From NCBI RefSeq assembly GCF_008580665.1, contig NZ_BKDJ01000006.1, positions 111,212 to 175,211 on the forward strand: a DNA stretch of 64,000 bases. Reading direction: 5' to 3'. The notes under the pieces were generated by a model that saw only the letters and a program-made list of their open reading frames with translations, was not told the origin of the DNA and ran no database searches. Source of the DNA: Zafaria cholistanensis. Lineage in GTDB: Bacteria; Actinomycetota; Actinomycetes; Actinomycetales; Micrococcaceae. Made by a program: the position numbers and the translations under genes. Positions 17,259 to 26,413 of this stretch are shown piece by piece. Every line of letters begins with the position of its first letter. The first letter of the stretch is position 1.

Positions 17259-18947
17259 ATGGCAACAGCGTCGGCCACGGGCAACAGTGACCTTGAGATT
17301 GCGGCACGGGCCGTCATGCGGCCCATCCAAGAGATCGCCGCGACCGCCGGAATCCCCGCCGAGGCCCTGGAGCTTTACGGGCGGCACAAGGCCAAGATCG
17401 ACCCGGACCGGCTTCCGGCGGAGCCCGGCACGTCCCCGGGCCGGATCGTGCTGGTCACCGCAATGTCCCCGACCCCCGCCGGGGAAGGCAAGTCCACCGT
17501 TACTGTCGGGCTGGGTGATGCCCTTGCCGCCAGCGGGCAGCGAACCATCATTGCCCTGCGCGAGCCCTCGCTGGGTCCGGTGTTCGGGCTCAAGGGCGGG
17601 GCCACCGGCGGCGGCCGCGCCCAGGTGCTGCCGATGGAGGACATCAACCTTCACTTCACCGGCGACTTCCACGCCATCACCAGTGCGAACAACCTGCTCG
17701 CCGCGCTGATCGACAATCACCTCCAGCAGGGCAACGACCTCGGAATCGACCCGCGCCGCATTACTTTCAAGCGCGTCCTGGACATGAATGACCGCGCCCT
17801 GCGGGAGATCGTGATCGGCCTGGGCGGAACCAGCGGGGGCATTCCGCGCCAGGACGGCTTCGACATCACCGTGGCCTCCGAGGTGATGGCGGTCTTCTGC
17901 CTGGCTCGGGACCAGGCCGACCTCAAGGAGCGGCTGGGCGCGATCACGGTCGGGCACACCCGCGACGGCCGTCCGGTGACCGCCGGCGACCTCGGCGCCG
18001 CCGGAGCGATGGCCCTGCTGCTGCGCGACGCCTTCAAGCCCAACCTGGTCCAGACCATCGACGGAACCCCGGCACTGGTGCACGGCGGCCCGTTCGCGAA
18101 CATCGCCCATGGCTGCAACTCGGTGGTCGCCACCCAGGCCGCCCGGCGGCTGGCGGACATCGTCGTCACGGAGGCCGGCTTCGGCGCGGACCTGGGCGCC
18201 GAGAAGTTCATCGACATCAAGGCCCGGCTGGCCAACTGCCAGCCTTCCGCCGTCGTGGTGGTGGCGACCGTGCGGGCGCTGAAAATGCACGGGGGAGTGC
18301 CCAAGGAAGGGTTGGGCGTCCGGGACGACGACGCGCTGCGCGCGGGGCTGGCCAACCTGGAGCGGCACGTGGGCAACGTGCGCCGGCTGGGGATCGAGCC
18401 GGTGGTGGCGCTCAACCGCTTCGCGACGGACAGCGGGGCCGAGCTGGACCTGGTGGCGCAGTGGTGCCGGGAGCGCGGAGTGGCCGTGGCCGTGGCCGAC
18501 GTATGGGCCCGCGGCGGCGCAGGCGGTGCGGAACTGGCCGCCCGGGTGCTGGAGGCGCTGGAGCGCGGACAGGAGGCGCACCCGCTGTACCCGCTGGAGC
18601 TGAACGTGGCGGAGAAGATCGAGACGATCGTGCGCACGGTCTACGGCGGGGCCGGGGTGGACTACTCCGTTCCGGCCCTGCGCCGGCTGGCCGAGATCCA
18701 GGCGGAGGGGCTGGACGGGCTGCCGGTATGCATGGCCAAGACGCAGTACTCCTTCTCCGACAACGCCTCCCGGCTCGGTGCCCCGGAGGGGTTCACCCTG
18801 CACGTGCGGGACCTGGTCCCCAAGACCGGGGCGGGGTTCATCGTGGTGCTGACCGGAGCAGTGATGACCATGCCCGGCCTGCCGAAGGAACCCGCCGCGC
18901 TGCGCATGGATGTGGACGGGGGCGGCCGAGCGGTCGGGCTCTTCTAG
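17259..18947 (+). CDS. fhs: Formate--tetrahydrofolate ligase
   Basis: A 562-residue enzyme that makes 10-formyltetrahydrofolate from formate, ATP and tetrahydrofolate in one-carbon metabolism. The P-loop TPAGEGKST is at residues 72-80. Other family motifs are REPSLGPVFGLKGGATGGG, EVMAVFCLA, and the C-terminal TGAVMTMPGLPKEPAA. The length is normal. ATG 17259 follows GGAAAGGCGGGGGCAG; an upstream in-frame extension crosses the terminator and is rejected. It ends shortly before a small hairpin and the convergent DUF2306 gene. Confidence 0.97.
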   Translation: MATASATGNSDLEIAARAVMRPIQEIAATAGIPAEALELYGRHKAKIDPDRLPAEPGTSPGRIVLVTAMSPTPAGEGKSTVTVGLGDALAASGQRTIIALREPSLGPVFGLKGGATGGGRAQVLPMEDINLHFTGDFHAITSANNLLAALIDNHLQQGNDLGIDPRRITFKRVLDMNDRALREIVIGLGGTSGGIPRQDGFDITVASEVMAVFCLARDQADLKERLGAITVGHTRDGRPVTAGDLGAAGAMALLLRDAFKPNLVQTIDGTPALVHGGPFANIAHGCNSVVATQAARRLADIVVTEAGFGADLGAEKFIDIKARLANCQPSAVVVVATVRALKMHGGVPKEGLGVRDDDALRAGLANLERHVGNVRRLGIEPVVALNRFATDSGAELDLVAQWCRERGVAVAVADVWARGGAGGAELAARVLEALERGQEAHPLYPLELNVAEKIETIVRTVYGGAGVDYSVPALRRLAEIQAEGLDGLPVCMAKTQYSFSDNASRLGAPEGFTLHVRDLVPKTGAGFIVVLTGAVMTMPGLPKEPAALRMDVDGGGRAVGLF

Positions 18948-18960
18948 GCCGTTGCGGCCT

Positions 18961-18974
18961 CCCGCGAACGCGGG
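18961..18974. terminator. Small hairpin between convergent genes
   Basis: CCCGCGAACGCGGG is a perfect six-pair stem with a two-base loop, located between the fhs stop and the stop of the convergent DUF2306 gene. There is no T-run. Confidence 0.4.
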
Positions 18975-18983
18975 GCTGCCCTG

Positions 18984-19478
18984 TCAGGGCGCGCCCGCGG
19001 GAAGGGTGGCCGGGACCTTGCGCGCCAGGCTGCGGGCCGTCAGGACAAGCGCGGCGGAACTGGCCAGGACCAGGGCCGCCGCGAAGGCCAGAGTGGCCGG
19101 TTCCTGCGAGAGCAATTGGGGGATGCGCCGGCCGGGGACCAGGACGGCGAAGGCGAAGGCGGTCACCGTACCCAGGTAGGCGCCGATCATGTTGCCGCGG
19201 TGGCTCTCGATCCGGTGCCGGATGGCGGACACGAGGCCGAGGGTGACGCTCAGCAGGGTGAAGGCGGACAGGCCGTGCAGCCACGTGAAGCCGCCGCCGT
19301 CGCGGATCCAGAAGCTGCTGATGCACACGTAGTACATCACGGCAATCCAGCTGTACCCGATGATCCTGTGGGCCCTGTCCCTCTTGCGGCGGAAGATGTT
19401 GACGGGCCCCAGTACAAGGACGTACCCGGCGGCGAGGGCGTGGGTGGCGATGAGCCAGTTCCATTGCTCCATGATCAT
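18984..19478 (-). CDS. DUF2306-type membrane protein
   Basis: A 164-residue protein with four to five membrane helices. The N-terminal half contains HALAAGYVLVLGP, HRIIGYSWI and the conserved GLVSAIRHRIESHRGNM, typical of DUF2306 proteins, whose function is unknown. ATG 19478 and ATG 19472 are both possible. No ribosome site precedes either, and a -10-like TAAACT lies just upstream, so the message may be leaderless. The palindrome at 19480-19496 covers that promoter, so the divergent MerR-type regulator probably controls it. Confidence 0.8.
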   Translation of the reverse strand: MIMEQWNWLIATHALAAGYVLVLGPVNIFRRKRDRAHRIIGYSWIAVMYYVCISSFWIRDGGGFTWLHGLSAFTLLSVTLGLVSAIRHRIESHRGNMIGAYLGTVTAFAFAVLVPGRRIPQLLSQEPATLAFAAALVLASSAALVLTARSLARKVPATLPAGAP

Positions 19479-19479
19479 A

Positions 19480-19496
19480 GGATAGTTTAGCTATCC
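19480..19496. promoter_or_regulatory. Palindromic operator, MerR/DUF2306 divergent region
   Basis: GGATAG-TTTAG-CTATCC is a perfect 6-5-6 inverted repeat abutting the start of the DUF2306 gene, 75 bases from the divergent MerR gene. It overlaps a likely -10 element. It is the best candidate binding site for the MerR protein. Confidence 0.55.
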
Positions 19497-19571
19497 CATT
19501 TGGTACACAGGCTGGCGGGCCCAGGACTCGGAGCGGGATGGGGCGGGACCGTGGATCCGGGAGGAGGCACC

Positions 19572-20180
19572 ATGCAGCTGAAGGAACTGAGCAGCCGCAG
19601 CGGCGTGAGCGGGGCGAGCATCAAGTTCTACCTCCGCGAGGGACTGCTGGCTCCGGGCAGCACCGCTGCTTCCCCGCGCGCGGACTACGGACCCGGGCAC
19701 CTGCGGCGGTTGGAGCTGATCAAGACCCTGCGCGGGGTGGTGGGGCTGGGGCTGGCCGGAATCAAGGAGATCACCGGGGGTATCGACGATCCCGGGCTCG
19801 GCACCGTGGAGCTGATGGGCAGGGTGCAATCCATAGTCCTTGGACTGGCGGAGGAAGCGGTCCCGGACCACCCGCTGATGGCCGGGCTGGTCGGTCCGGG
19901 CCGGTGGGCGGATGCCTCCTCCCGGGCCCGGAACTCCCTGAACCTGCTGCTGCACCGGATGGATGAGCTCGGCGTGCCCGCCAACCCCCGGGTGCTGGCG
20001 GTGTATGCGGCGGCCGTGGACCAGGTCGCGGCGCTCGACGTGGGGCACGCGGAGCAGGCCGCAAGCAGGGATGAATTGGCGGGGACGGTGGCGGTGGGCA
20101 CCCACCTGTACGGCGAGCTGCTGCTGAAGATGCTGGCGGTTGCCCAGGCTTCCCGCGCCATCCGCGGCCCCGAGGGATGA
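19572..20180 (+). CDS. MerR-family transcriptional regulator
   Basis: A 202-residue regulator. The N-terminal MerR winged helix is clear: LKELSSRSGVSGASIKFYLREGLL at residues 2-25, then DYGPGHLRRLELIKTLR. The C-terminal effector domain is helical, with no metal-binding cysteines or CueR-like loop, so a small organic signal is more likely than a metal. GGGAGGAGGCACC gives a strong ribosome site. It is divergent from the DUF2306 membrane protein, its likely target. Confidence 0.88.
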   Translation: MQLKELSSRSGVSGASIKFYLREGLLAPGSTAASPRADYGPGHLRRLELIKTLRGVVGLGLAGIKEITGGIDDPGLGTVELMGRVQSIVLGLAEEAVPDHPLMAGLVGPGRWADASSRARNSLNLLLHRMDELGVPANPRVLAVYAAAVDQVAALDVGHAEQAASRDELAGTVAVGTHLYGELLLKMLAVAQASRAIRGPEG

Positions 20181-20280
20181 GCCGGCCCCCAAGGACGAAG
20201 CCGGACCGGCGCCGCGCGGCCGGACCCTTCCCGGCCGTGGGATGGGCGCCGCCCCGGACCAACAGGCCGCGCCCTGAAAC

Positions 20281-20330
20281 GCAGACGGCGGAGGGTGGCT
20301 GCCTGAAGGCAGCCACCCTCCGCCGTCTGC
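20281..20330. terminator. Strong bidirectional terminator
   Basis: GCAGACGGCGGAGGGTGGC and its complement form a perfect 23-pair stem with a four-base TGAA loop. It lies between the MerR gene (+) and ino1 (-), so it can end transcription from both sides. Confidence 0.9.
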
Positions 20331-20360
20331 GCGTGCAGGAAGCTTTAGCGTTTGACCGCT

Positions 20361-21449
20361 TTAGCGTTCGATCTCGCCGCGGATGAAGGCTTCGACCTTT
20401 TCCTTGGCGATGTCGTCGTTGTACTGCTCCGGGGGGGACTTCATGAAGTAGGAGGAGGCAGAAAGGATGGGCCCGCCGATGCCGCGGTCCAGGGCGATCT
20501 TTGCGGCGCGCACGGCGTCGATGATCACTCCGGCCGAGTTCGGGGAGTCCCAGACCTCAAGCTTGTACTCCAGGGACACCGGGGCGTCGCCGAAGTTGCG
20601 TCCCTCCAGGCGCACGAAGGCCCACTTGCGGTCATCCAGCCAGGAGACGTAGTCGGAGGGCCCGATGTGCACGTCTTCGGCGGCGAGCTCGGCGCTGGTG
20701 TTGGAGGTCACGGCCTGGGTCTTGGAGATCTTCTTGGATTCCAGGCGTTCGCGCTCGAGCATGTTCTTGAAGTCCATGTTCCCGCCCACGTTCAGCTGGT
20801 AGGTCCGGTCCAGGGTGACTCCGCGGTCTTCGAACAGCTTGGCCATCACGCGGTGGGTGATGGTCGCCCCGATCTGGCTCTTGATGTCATCGCCCACGAT
20901 CGGCACCCCGGCGTCGGTGAACTTCTGCGCCCACTCGGGGGTGCCGGCGATGAACACCGGCAGCGCGTTCACGAACGCGACCCCGGCGTCGATGGCGGCC
21001 TGGGCGTAGAACTTCGCCGCGGCCTCGGACCCCACGGGCAGGTAGCAGACCAGCACGTCCACGGCGGCCTCGCGCAGCGCGGCGACCACGTCCACCGGGG
21101 GGACTTCGGATTCGGCGATGGTCTCGCGGTAGTACTTGCCCAGCCCGTCCAGGGTGGGACCGCGCTGGACGGTCACGCCGGTGGCGGGGACCTCGGCGAT
21201 CTTGATGGTGTTGTTCTCGCTGGCCAGGATCGCGTCGGACAAGTCCAGGCCGACCTTCTTGGAGTCCACGTCGAACGCGGCCACGAACTGCACATCGCCC
21301 ACGTGGTACGGGCCGAACTGGACGTGCATCAGGCCCGGGACGGTGGCGGTCGGGTCCGCGTCCTTGTAGTACTCGACGCCCTGGACCAGCGACGTGGCAC
21401 AGTTGCCAACGCCAACAATTGCTACCCGGATGGGATTACCTGACACCAT
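20361..21449 (-). CDS. ino1: Inositol-3-phosphate synthase
   Basis: A 362-residue NAD-dependent enzyme converting glucose 6-phosphate to myo-inositol 3-phosphate, the first step to phosphatidylinositol, mycothiol and inositol-based osmolytes in actinobacteria. The NAD-binding [12 protein letters not shown] is at residues 13-24, with [20 protein letters not shown] and [11 protein letters not shown] downstream. Length and sequence are typical of the short actinobacterial form. It stands alone, downstream of a hairpin at 21531-21561 and before a strong terminator. Confidence 0.96.
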   Translation of the reverse strand: MVSGNPIRVAIVGVGNCATSLVQGVEYYKDADPTATVPGLMHVQFGPYHVGDVQFVAAFDVDSKKVGLDLSDAILASENNTIKIAEVPATGVTVQRGPTLDGLGKYYRETIAESEVPPVDVVAALREAAVDVLVCYLPVGSEAAAKFYAQAAIDAGVAFVNALPVFIAGTPEWAQKFTDAGVPIVGDDIKSQIGATITHRVMAKLFEDRGVTLDRTYQLNVGGNMDFKNMLERERLESKKISKTQAVTSNTSAELAAEDVHIGPSDYVSWLDDRKWAFVRLEGRNFGDAPVSLEYKLEVWDSPNSAGVIIDAVRAAKIALDRGIGGPILSASSYFMKSPPEQYNDDIAKEKVEAFIRGEIER

Positions 21450-21530
21450 GTCTCCTCAAGGAATTGTTCGGACGCGACGGCACGGGCCGCGCCATGAGCC
21501 TTAACAATTCTAAGTGCAGACGGAGTCGGT

Positions 21531-21561
21531 GTATTCCCGGCCACGTCGTGGCCGGGAATAC
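21531..21561. terminator. Perfect palindromic hairpin downstream of glycan cluster
   Basis: GTATTCCCGGCCACG-T-CGTGGCCGGGAATAC is a perfect 15-pair inverted repeat around one base. It lies just after the last gene of the glycan cluster and upstream of ino1, so it is most likely the cluster terminator. Confidence 0.65.
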
Positions 21562-21591
21562 GAGGGCCGCGGAAGCGCCGCGGAGGCGGGG

Positions 21592-22794
21592 TCAGGCCGC
21601 GGCGCGCAGCCGCTTGCGGGCCTTGCGCACCGCCTTGAGCACCGAGGTGGGCAGGGCGGTGCGGATCCGGGCCCGGCGGGACTTGCGCCGGACCAGGGCC
21701 AGGACTTCGGGGTCGCTGGCCAGCCGCCCGGCCCGCGCCCGTTCGGCCAGCTGGAGCAGGAGGTCGCCCAGGGGCACGTGCTGGGTGTGGAAGTAGTTTT
21801 CCCGCAGCCATTGCGGGTCCGCGCAGGCGAAGCGCAGCTGCTCCACGTCATCCAGCGTGCCCAGCAGGCCGCTGTCGGCGAAGACCTTGTTCAGCAGCTT
21901 TTCGCTGACCCCGAAGTCCTCGAGGATCAGGGCCGGGAGCCCGCGGTCCAGGGCCTCCAGCACGGCGGTGGAGGAGACGGTGAGCAGGGCCGAACCGGGG
22001 CCAAGCACTGAATCCATGGAGCCGGTGGCGAAGCGGACGGATCCCTCACGCACGGTGCCGGCCTCCACCAGGCCGGCCCAGAGGGCGTCGTACGGGTGGC
22101 GTTCGCGGTGGGTTTGGGGTTCTCCGGCCAGGGCGCGCAGCTTCACCACCACCTCCACCCCGGGGTTGCGTTCGGCGGCCGCGGCCAGCCGGACCAGAAG
22201 CTGTTCGCGTTCGGTGCGCCGGAACGGCATCTTCGCCTGGGCCGCGAAAACGATGCGGGTCACCGGCGCTTCCACCGGAACGGGGCGCTTGGGCGAGGCG
22301 AGGAACGGCAGCCGGGAGAGCAGGATCGAGATGTTGGAGCCGATCTTCTCGGCAATGTCCGCAAACGCGCGGGTCTCGGCATGGCTGTGGGCGATGAAGG
22401 CGTCCCCCAGGGCCCGGAAGCGCAGTGCCTTGGAGGTGGCCGGGTAGGCGACCCCGGGCAGCGCGGAGACCAGGGCCGGACGCGGGCGCCGCTTCACGGA
22501 GGCCACCCGGTAGAAGACCTCCTGCACCACCGGTCCGGTGGCTGCCGCGAAGACGACGTCGGTGCCCGCCAGTTCGGCGGCCAGCCGGTGTGCGGGGACG
22601 ACGTCGGGAACGATTCCCTCCATGAAGGTGCCTGCGGTGGCGGCGCGCTGCTGCACCTCGGTGGGCAGCAGCGGGGAGCGCACCAGCACCACGCGGCGCT
22701 CCCATTCGGGGCCCAGCCGGTCCAGCGTGGTGCAGGCCAGCTTCAGGTACGAGTCGCTGTCGGCGACGGCGGTGATCCGGTAGCGGGGGGTCAT
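21592..22794 (-). CDS. Putative glycosyltransferase, DUF6716-like
   Basis: A 400-residue protein of GT-B appearance and the last gene of the glycan cluster. It resembles actinobacterial DUF6716 putative glycosyltransferases. Visible features are a Rossmann-like start (YRITAVADSDSYLKLA), a central FAAQAKMPF, VVVKLRAL, and TVSSTAVLEALDRGLPALIL, a nucleotide-sugar-site pattern with an S-S/T motif like that of bacterial sialyltransferases. The C-terminal tail is Arg/Lys-rich (RRKSRRARIR, RKARKRLR) and may bind the membrane. TAGGAGAGAACGC precedes the ATG. Its acceptor and donor are unknown; CMP-nonulosonate is the best guess from context. Confidence 0.75.
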   Translation of the reverse strand: MTPRYRITAVADSDSYLKLACTTLDRLGPEWERRVVLVRSPLLPTEVQQRAATAGTFMEGIVPDVVPAHRLAAELAGTDVVFAAATGPVVQEVFYRVASVKRRPRPALVSALPGVAYPATSKALRFRALGDAFIAHSHAETRAFADIAEKIGSNISILLSRLPFLASPKRPVPVEAPVTRIVFAAQAKMPFRRTEREQLLVRLAAAAERNPGVEVVVKLRALAGEPQTHRERHPYDALWAGLVEAGTVREGSVRFATGSMDSVLGPGSALLTVSSTAVLEALDRGLPALILEDFGVSEKLLNKVFADSGLLGTLDDVEQLRFACADPQWLRENYFHTQHVPLGDLLLQLAERARAGRLASDPEVLALVRRKSRRARIRTALPTSVLKAVRKARKRLRAAA

Positions 22795-22830
22795 GCGTTC
22801 TCTCCTAGTGAATCCGGTCAGCTGAATCTG

Positions 22831-22864
22831 GTCAGCCCAGTGAAGTAGTCAGCCCAGTGAAGTG
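22831..22864. repeat. 17-bp tandem duplication at a gene end
   Basis: GTCAGCCCAGTGAAGTA/G occurs twice in tandem (22831-22847 and 22848-22864), with a diverged partial copy before it (22817-22830). The stop codon of the GT52-like gene lies in the second copy, so the duplicated unit carries an extra downstream copy of that gene end. Confidence 0.8.
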
Positions 22865-23904
22865 GTCAGGTGCGCGCGCAGCGCGGGGGTCGCCGCCGGG
22901 GTCCACCAGGGATCGGGGACGGGGTGCCCCTTGATGGCCACGCCGTTGGGCGCCAGCAGCAGCCGCAGGGAGGGCAGCACGGTGGAGGGCAGGGCGCGCA
23001 CGGTCTGGCCCGGGCGCAACCCGCGCAACCTCATCTCCACCGGCACTGTGTGCTCCTGGACGCGGATCATGGGGTTCCCGGCCAGCCGGGCCAGGAAGTC
23101 CGGGCGTTCGCGCCGGTGCGGGAAGTAGGCCACCGGGCCGTCCTCGGCCAGCGACATCACCCAACCCAGGTAGGCCTCCACGTCGACCAGGCCATCGGAG
23201 GCCAGCGCGGAACCGACCACGATGGTTGGCTCGTGGAAGGTCTCCGGCACCGGCTGGCTGGCCAGCCACTCGAAGCGGTGGTGCTCCAGGTGTCCGCCCA
23301 GCGCCCGGAACTTCTCGTCGACGCAGATCGGCACGGGCAGCGCGGTGAAGGCCATCAGCCTGCCGTGCCTGGCAAGCAGGCGCAGGTGGTGCCAGGTGGC
23401 CAGGCCCAGGGCCCGCCGGCCGAGGCCGGCCCGCCCGCGCGGGCGGATGAGCGGAACGGGCCGGTCGGCGGTGAGCATGTCCAGCAGCTTCAGGGTGGCC
23501 AGGCCGTCGTCGACGATGACCACCTCCTGGGCCGCGACCGGGCCCAGCAGCGCCCGCTGGATGCGGCCGGAGTAGGCGTCGCCGGTCACCCAGCGGTCGA
23601 TGCCCGGCCGGCTGGCCGGAGGCACCTTGAGCCCGGCATCGGCGAAGCTGATCCCGGGCGGGGCGTGGGCCACCAGCGCCTGCAGCGTGGAATCCAGCCC
23701 CTCCGTTCCCCCGCGGGGGTGGATCACGGTGTCTGAACCCAGCAGCCCCGCACCGTGCGCCTCTACTGCGCTGAGCAGCTGCAGCGGGGATTCGACCCAC
23801 ACCTCGGCACGCCCGTGGCGGGGCCGGGCAACCTCCGGCACCAGCCGCAGCCTGCGGCTGTGCTCCCGCCGCCCCACGGCGGCCTTACTCTGTGCCGTTT
23901 GCAT
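22849..23904 (-). CDS. GT52-like (sialyltransferase-like) glycosyltransferase
   Basis: A 351-residue protein. After a basic N-terminal 32 residues, VWVESPLQLLSAVEA matches the start of GT52 lipooligosaccharide sialyltransferases. The bacterial sialyltransferase motifs can be traced: D-D-G in VIVDDGLATL, a His/Pro region (AYFPHRR), and S-T in ALPSTVLPSL. It would transfer a nonulosonic acid from its CMP form to a cell-surface glycan on the inner membrane face. Its start overlaps the end of the polysialyltransferase-like gene by 20 bases. The assignment rests on motifs only. Confidence 0.7.
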   Translation of the reverse strand: MQTAQSKAAVGRREHSRRLRLVPEVARPRHGRAEVWVESPLQLLSAVEAHGAGLLGSDTVIHPRGGTEGLDSTLQALVAHAPPGISFADAGLKVPPASRPGIDRWVTGDAYSGRIQRALLGPVAAQEVVIVDDGLATLKLLDMLTADRPVPLIRPRGRAGLGRRALGLATWHHLRLLARHGRLMAFTALPVPICVDEKFRALGGHLEHHRFEWLASQPVPETFHEPTIVVGSALASDGLVDVEAYLGWVMSLAEDGPVAYFPHRRERPDFLARLAGNPMIRVQEHTVPVEMRLRGLRPGQTVRALPSTVLPSLRLLLAPNGVAIKGHPVPDPWWTPAATPALRAHLTTSLG

Positions 23905-25372
23905 GGCGGTGTTCCGGCCGAAGCCGTGTGGCGAGCCGGCCCAGCCGCCTCCGTCCGGCCCGCCCCATCCTCAGGAGCGCCCGGGGGTGCAGCCGGTGGG
24001 ATGCGGGGGCGGGATTGGACGGGGCGGGATTGGACGGGGTGGGGTGGGACTGTGCCGAAGCGGACAGGGCGGTGTCGCCGGTGGGGGCGCCGTCCGGTTC
24101 ATCGGCCTCCCGGGACTGGTCGGAAACGGGCAGGTCGGGGAGGGGCAGGTCGAGGACGGACAGGCGGCGTCGCCTGAAATAGCGGGCCTGCTGGGGCAGG
24201 CCCGCACGCAGGAATTCCGTGGTGGCCGAACGCAGGCCCGGCAGTTGCCTGGACTGCATGCAGTACGCCACGGCCTCGACCAGGCGCTGAAGCTGTCCGC
24301 CGGTGCCGTCGGGGTCCTCGGCCGGGGTGGGCATCGAGCGGACCAGCAGCGCATCGATGAGGGTGACCGGGATCCGGTTGCTGTTCTCGTACGGGGTCAG
24401 GCGCTCCAGCAGAAGCTCGGTGCCGACGGCCTGGCATTCGATTCCCAAGAGGTACCGTGCCGTGGCCAGCGCGGTGGAGAAGCAGGAGATGACGACGTCG
24501 GGACGCATCTTCGCCATGGCCGTTTCCGCCAGCACGGGGCTGTCCAGCACCATAAAGCCCAGTCCCAGGCCGGCGGCATCCTCGGCCAGCCGGCGCGCCG
24601 TCGGGGGGCCCGAGCTGGGGTGCGGCTTGAAGACCACCGTGCGGACTCCGCGGTCCCGCGCCGCCCGCAGCATGTCCCGGTGCAGCCCGGCCTCCTCCTC
24701 AGCGGTGAGGATCCCGAGGTCCGCAAGGTACTGCCCGAGCACCAGGGCGGTGGGTCCCTGGGAGGCAGCGGCGGGAAGGTCCGGGGTGGCGTCGGCGACC
24801 TCACAGAACACTGCGGCGAGGCCGGCCAGCCCCACCGCGGTCCGGCGCGGGCCGTGCTCGCGCAGCAGCAGCGGTTCCAGCCCGGGAACCAGGTCGACGT
24901 ACACAATCCCGTCCAGCCGCTGGCACAGCGGCTGGGGCAGCCCGTTACGGGTGGGCCCGTAGGACATGAGGCCGTCGGAATGCACCAGGATGGGGGCGTC
25001 GTGGAAGATCCGGCACAGTGCAACCGCCGGGTTGACCTGTATCGATTCGACCACCAGCTGCACGGGGGCGGTGCCCAGTCCCCAGTGGCTGCGCAGCAGG
25101 CGTTCCCAGAGGGGCAGCTCGTCCCGGCGGGGGCTGAACTGGGCCGGGCGCCGCGGCCACAGCAGTTCGGCAAGGTCGAGGACGCGGTCGAACCGGGCGG
25201 CCAGGGCGCCAAACCCCGCCATGTCCTGGATGCGGGGGGAGAGCTCGGGCTGGTGGGCTCCGTTGGCGAGGACCAGGACGCGCTCGTCGGCGTCGGGAAG
25301 CGCCCCGGCGTCGACCATTGCGGCCAGCGAGACAACCTGGAACATGGTGGAGGCCGCGACAAGCTGGATCAT
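23885..25372 (-). CDS. Polysialyltransferase-like glycosyltransferase
   Basis: A 495-residue protein resembling bacterial alpha-2,8-polysialyltransferases. Motifs in order: S-D-G in VHSDGLMSYGP, H-P in VVFKPHPSSGPP, and S-T in VISCFSTALATARYL, the three conserved elements of bacterial sialyltransferases. The C-terminal 80 residues are low-complexity (TPSNPAPSNPAPAS repeat) and basic. GCAGGAGTCTCCC precedes ATG 25372, which overlaps the upstream GT2 gene by four bases (ATGA). It would polymerise or extend a nonulosonate chain; donor and linkage are inferred. Confidence 0.75.
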   Translation of the reverse strand: MIQLVAASTMFQVVSLAAMVDAGALPDADERVLVLANGAHQPELSPRIQDMAGFGALAARFDRVLDLAELLWPRRPAQFSPRRDELPLWERLLRSHWGLGTAPVQLVVESIQVNPAVALCRIFHDAPILVHSDGLMSYGPTRNGLPQPLCQRLDGIVYVDLVPGLEPLLLREHGPRRTAVGLAGLAAVFCEVADATPDLPAAASQGPTALVLGQYLADLGILTAEEEAGLHRDMLRAARDRGVRTVVFKPHPSSGPPTARRLAEDAAGLGLGFMVLDSPVLAETAMAKMRPDVVISCFSTALATARYLLGIECQAVGTELLLERLTPYENSNRIPVTLIDALLVRSMPTPAEDPDGTGGQLQRLVEAVAYCMQSRQLPGLRSATTEFLRAGLPQQARYFRRRRLSVLDLPLPDLPVSDQSREADEPDGAPTGDTALSASAQSHPTPSNPAPSNPAPASHRLHPRALLRMGRAGRRRLGRLATRLRPEHRHANGTE

Positions 25373-26403
25373 GGGGAGACTCCTGCGGGTGCGGCGGGCA
25401 CGGATTCGGCGGGCACGGAGCCCGTAAAACGCCCGGGGCCACCGGGCAGCAGCGGGAGCAGGGCGGCCCGGCGCTCCGCATCCAGGGTATCCAGGGCCCC
25501 CTGGCATGCTTCCTGGGGCATGGCGGCCAGGGCCTGGGTGATGCCCGCCCGCAGCGGTTCCCGCAAGTCCCCGGGCCAGTTGTCCCTGCCCAGGTGGTGG
25601 CAGGCCACGGCGCAGAACTGCCGGGCAACCTTGGGCCAGAACAGGGTGGGGTCCTCAACGGTTTGGACCAGGTCGAAAATCATCGCGAACGACGGGAGGA
25701 AGTCCAATTGCCTTTCGTCGCAGACCTGGGTCAGGGAGGTTGGCACTCCCCGCCGGTAGATGACGCCGGGGGCGTTGACGACAGCGAAACTGTCCGCCTG
25801 GAGATGCAGGCGCCAGATCCAGGGGCGGTCCTCGGCGGTCCTCAGGCCGTCGGGAAAGCGCAGCAGTCCGCGTTCGGCGACCCGCCGCTGGAACAGCCCG
25901 GCCCATGCATAGGGGTAGTCGACCATGGCCCTTGCGTCGGCCGGCAGGATCGACTCCCGGGGGTCCAGGGCGGTTCCTCGGCGGGCTTGGGGTGCGCGCA
26001 CCAGGGTGCGCCTGCCCTCCTCCACGGTGACGTGGTCGGTGCGGACAAAGTCCACATCCAGCCGCCGCAGCGAATCGAGGCACGCCGCCAGATGCCCGGG
26101 GGCCAGCCAGTCGTCGCCGTCGAGGAAGGCGATGTACGCACCCCCGGCGGCGTCGAGGCCCTGGTTCCGGGCCGTGGCCAGGCCCGCGGTGGATTCGTTG
26201 CGGAGCACCCGGAGGCCGGGGAGCCGGTCCGCGAAGGACGCGGCCAGCTCCCCGGTTCCGTCGGTGGATCCGTCGTCGACCACCAGCACCTCGAGCACGG
26301 CGGGATCGTCGAACTGCAGGGCAAGCGAAGCCAGGGCGTCGGAGACGTACGGTGCCTGGTCCTTGGCCGGGACGATCACGCTGACGAGGGGCCGGTGGGT
26401 CAT
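25369..26403 (-). CDS. Family 2 glycosyltransferase
   Basis: A 344-residue GT-A enzyme. The nucleotide-sugar fold begins VSVIVPAKDQAPYVSDALASL, with VVDDGSTDGT and the metal-binding FLDGDDWL. The acceptor region includes EDRPWIWRLHL. It has no membrane helices, so it acts at the cytoplasmic face. It lies 10 bases after the NeuB-like gene and overlaps the polysialyltransferase-like gene, so it belongs to the same operon. It probably adds a sugar to the nonulosonate-containing glycan. Confidence 0.9.
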   Translation of the reverse strand: MTHRPLVSVIVPAKDQAPYVSDALASLALQFDDPAVLEVLVVDDGSTDGTGELAASFADRLPGLRVLRNESTAGLATARNQGLDAAGGAYIAFLDGDDWLAPGHLAACLDSLRRLDVDFVRTDHVTVEEGRRTLVRAPQARRGTALDPRESILPADARAMVDYPYAWAGLFQRRVAERGLLRFPDGLRTAEDRPWIWRLHLQADSFAVVNAPGVIYRRGVPTSLTQVCDERQLDFLPSFAMIFDLVQTVEDPTLFWPKVARQFCAVACHHLGRDNWPGDLREPLRAGITQALAAMPQEACQGALDTLDAERRAALLPLLPGGPGRFTGSVPAESVPAAPAGVSP

Positions 26404-26413
26404 AGGGCGGTCC

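Noticed and set aside
23971-24060. Tandem GGGATTGGACGGGGC-like sequence as an intergenic repeat
   Set aside because: It lies inside the C-terminal coding part of the polysialyltransferase-like gene and encodes the SNPAP repeat.
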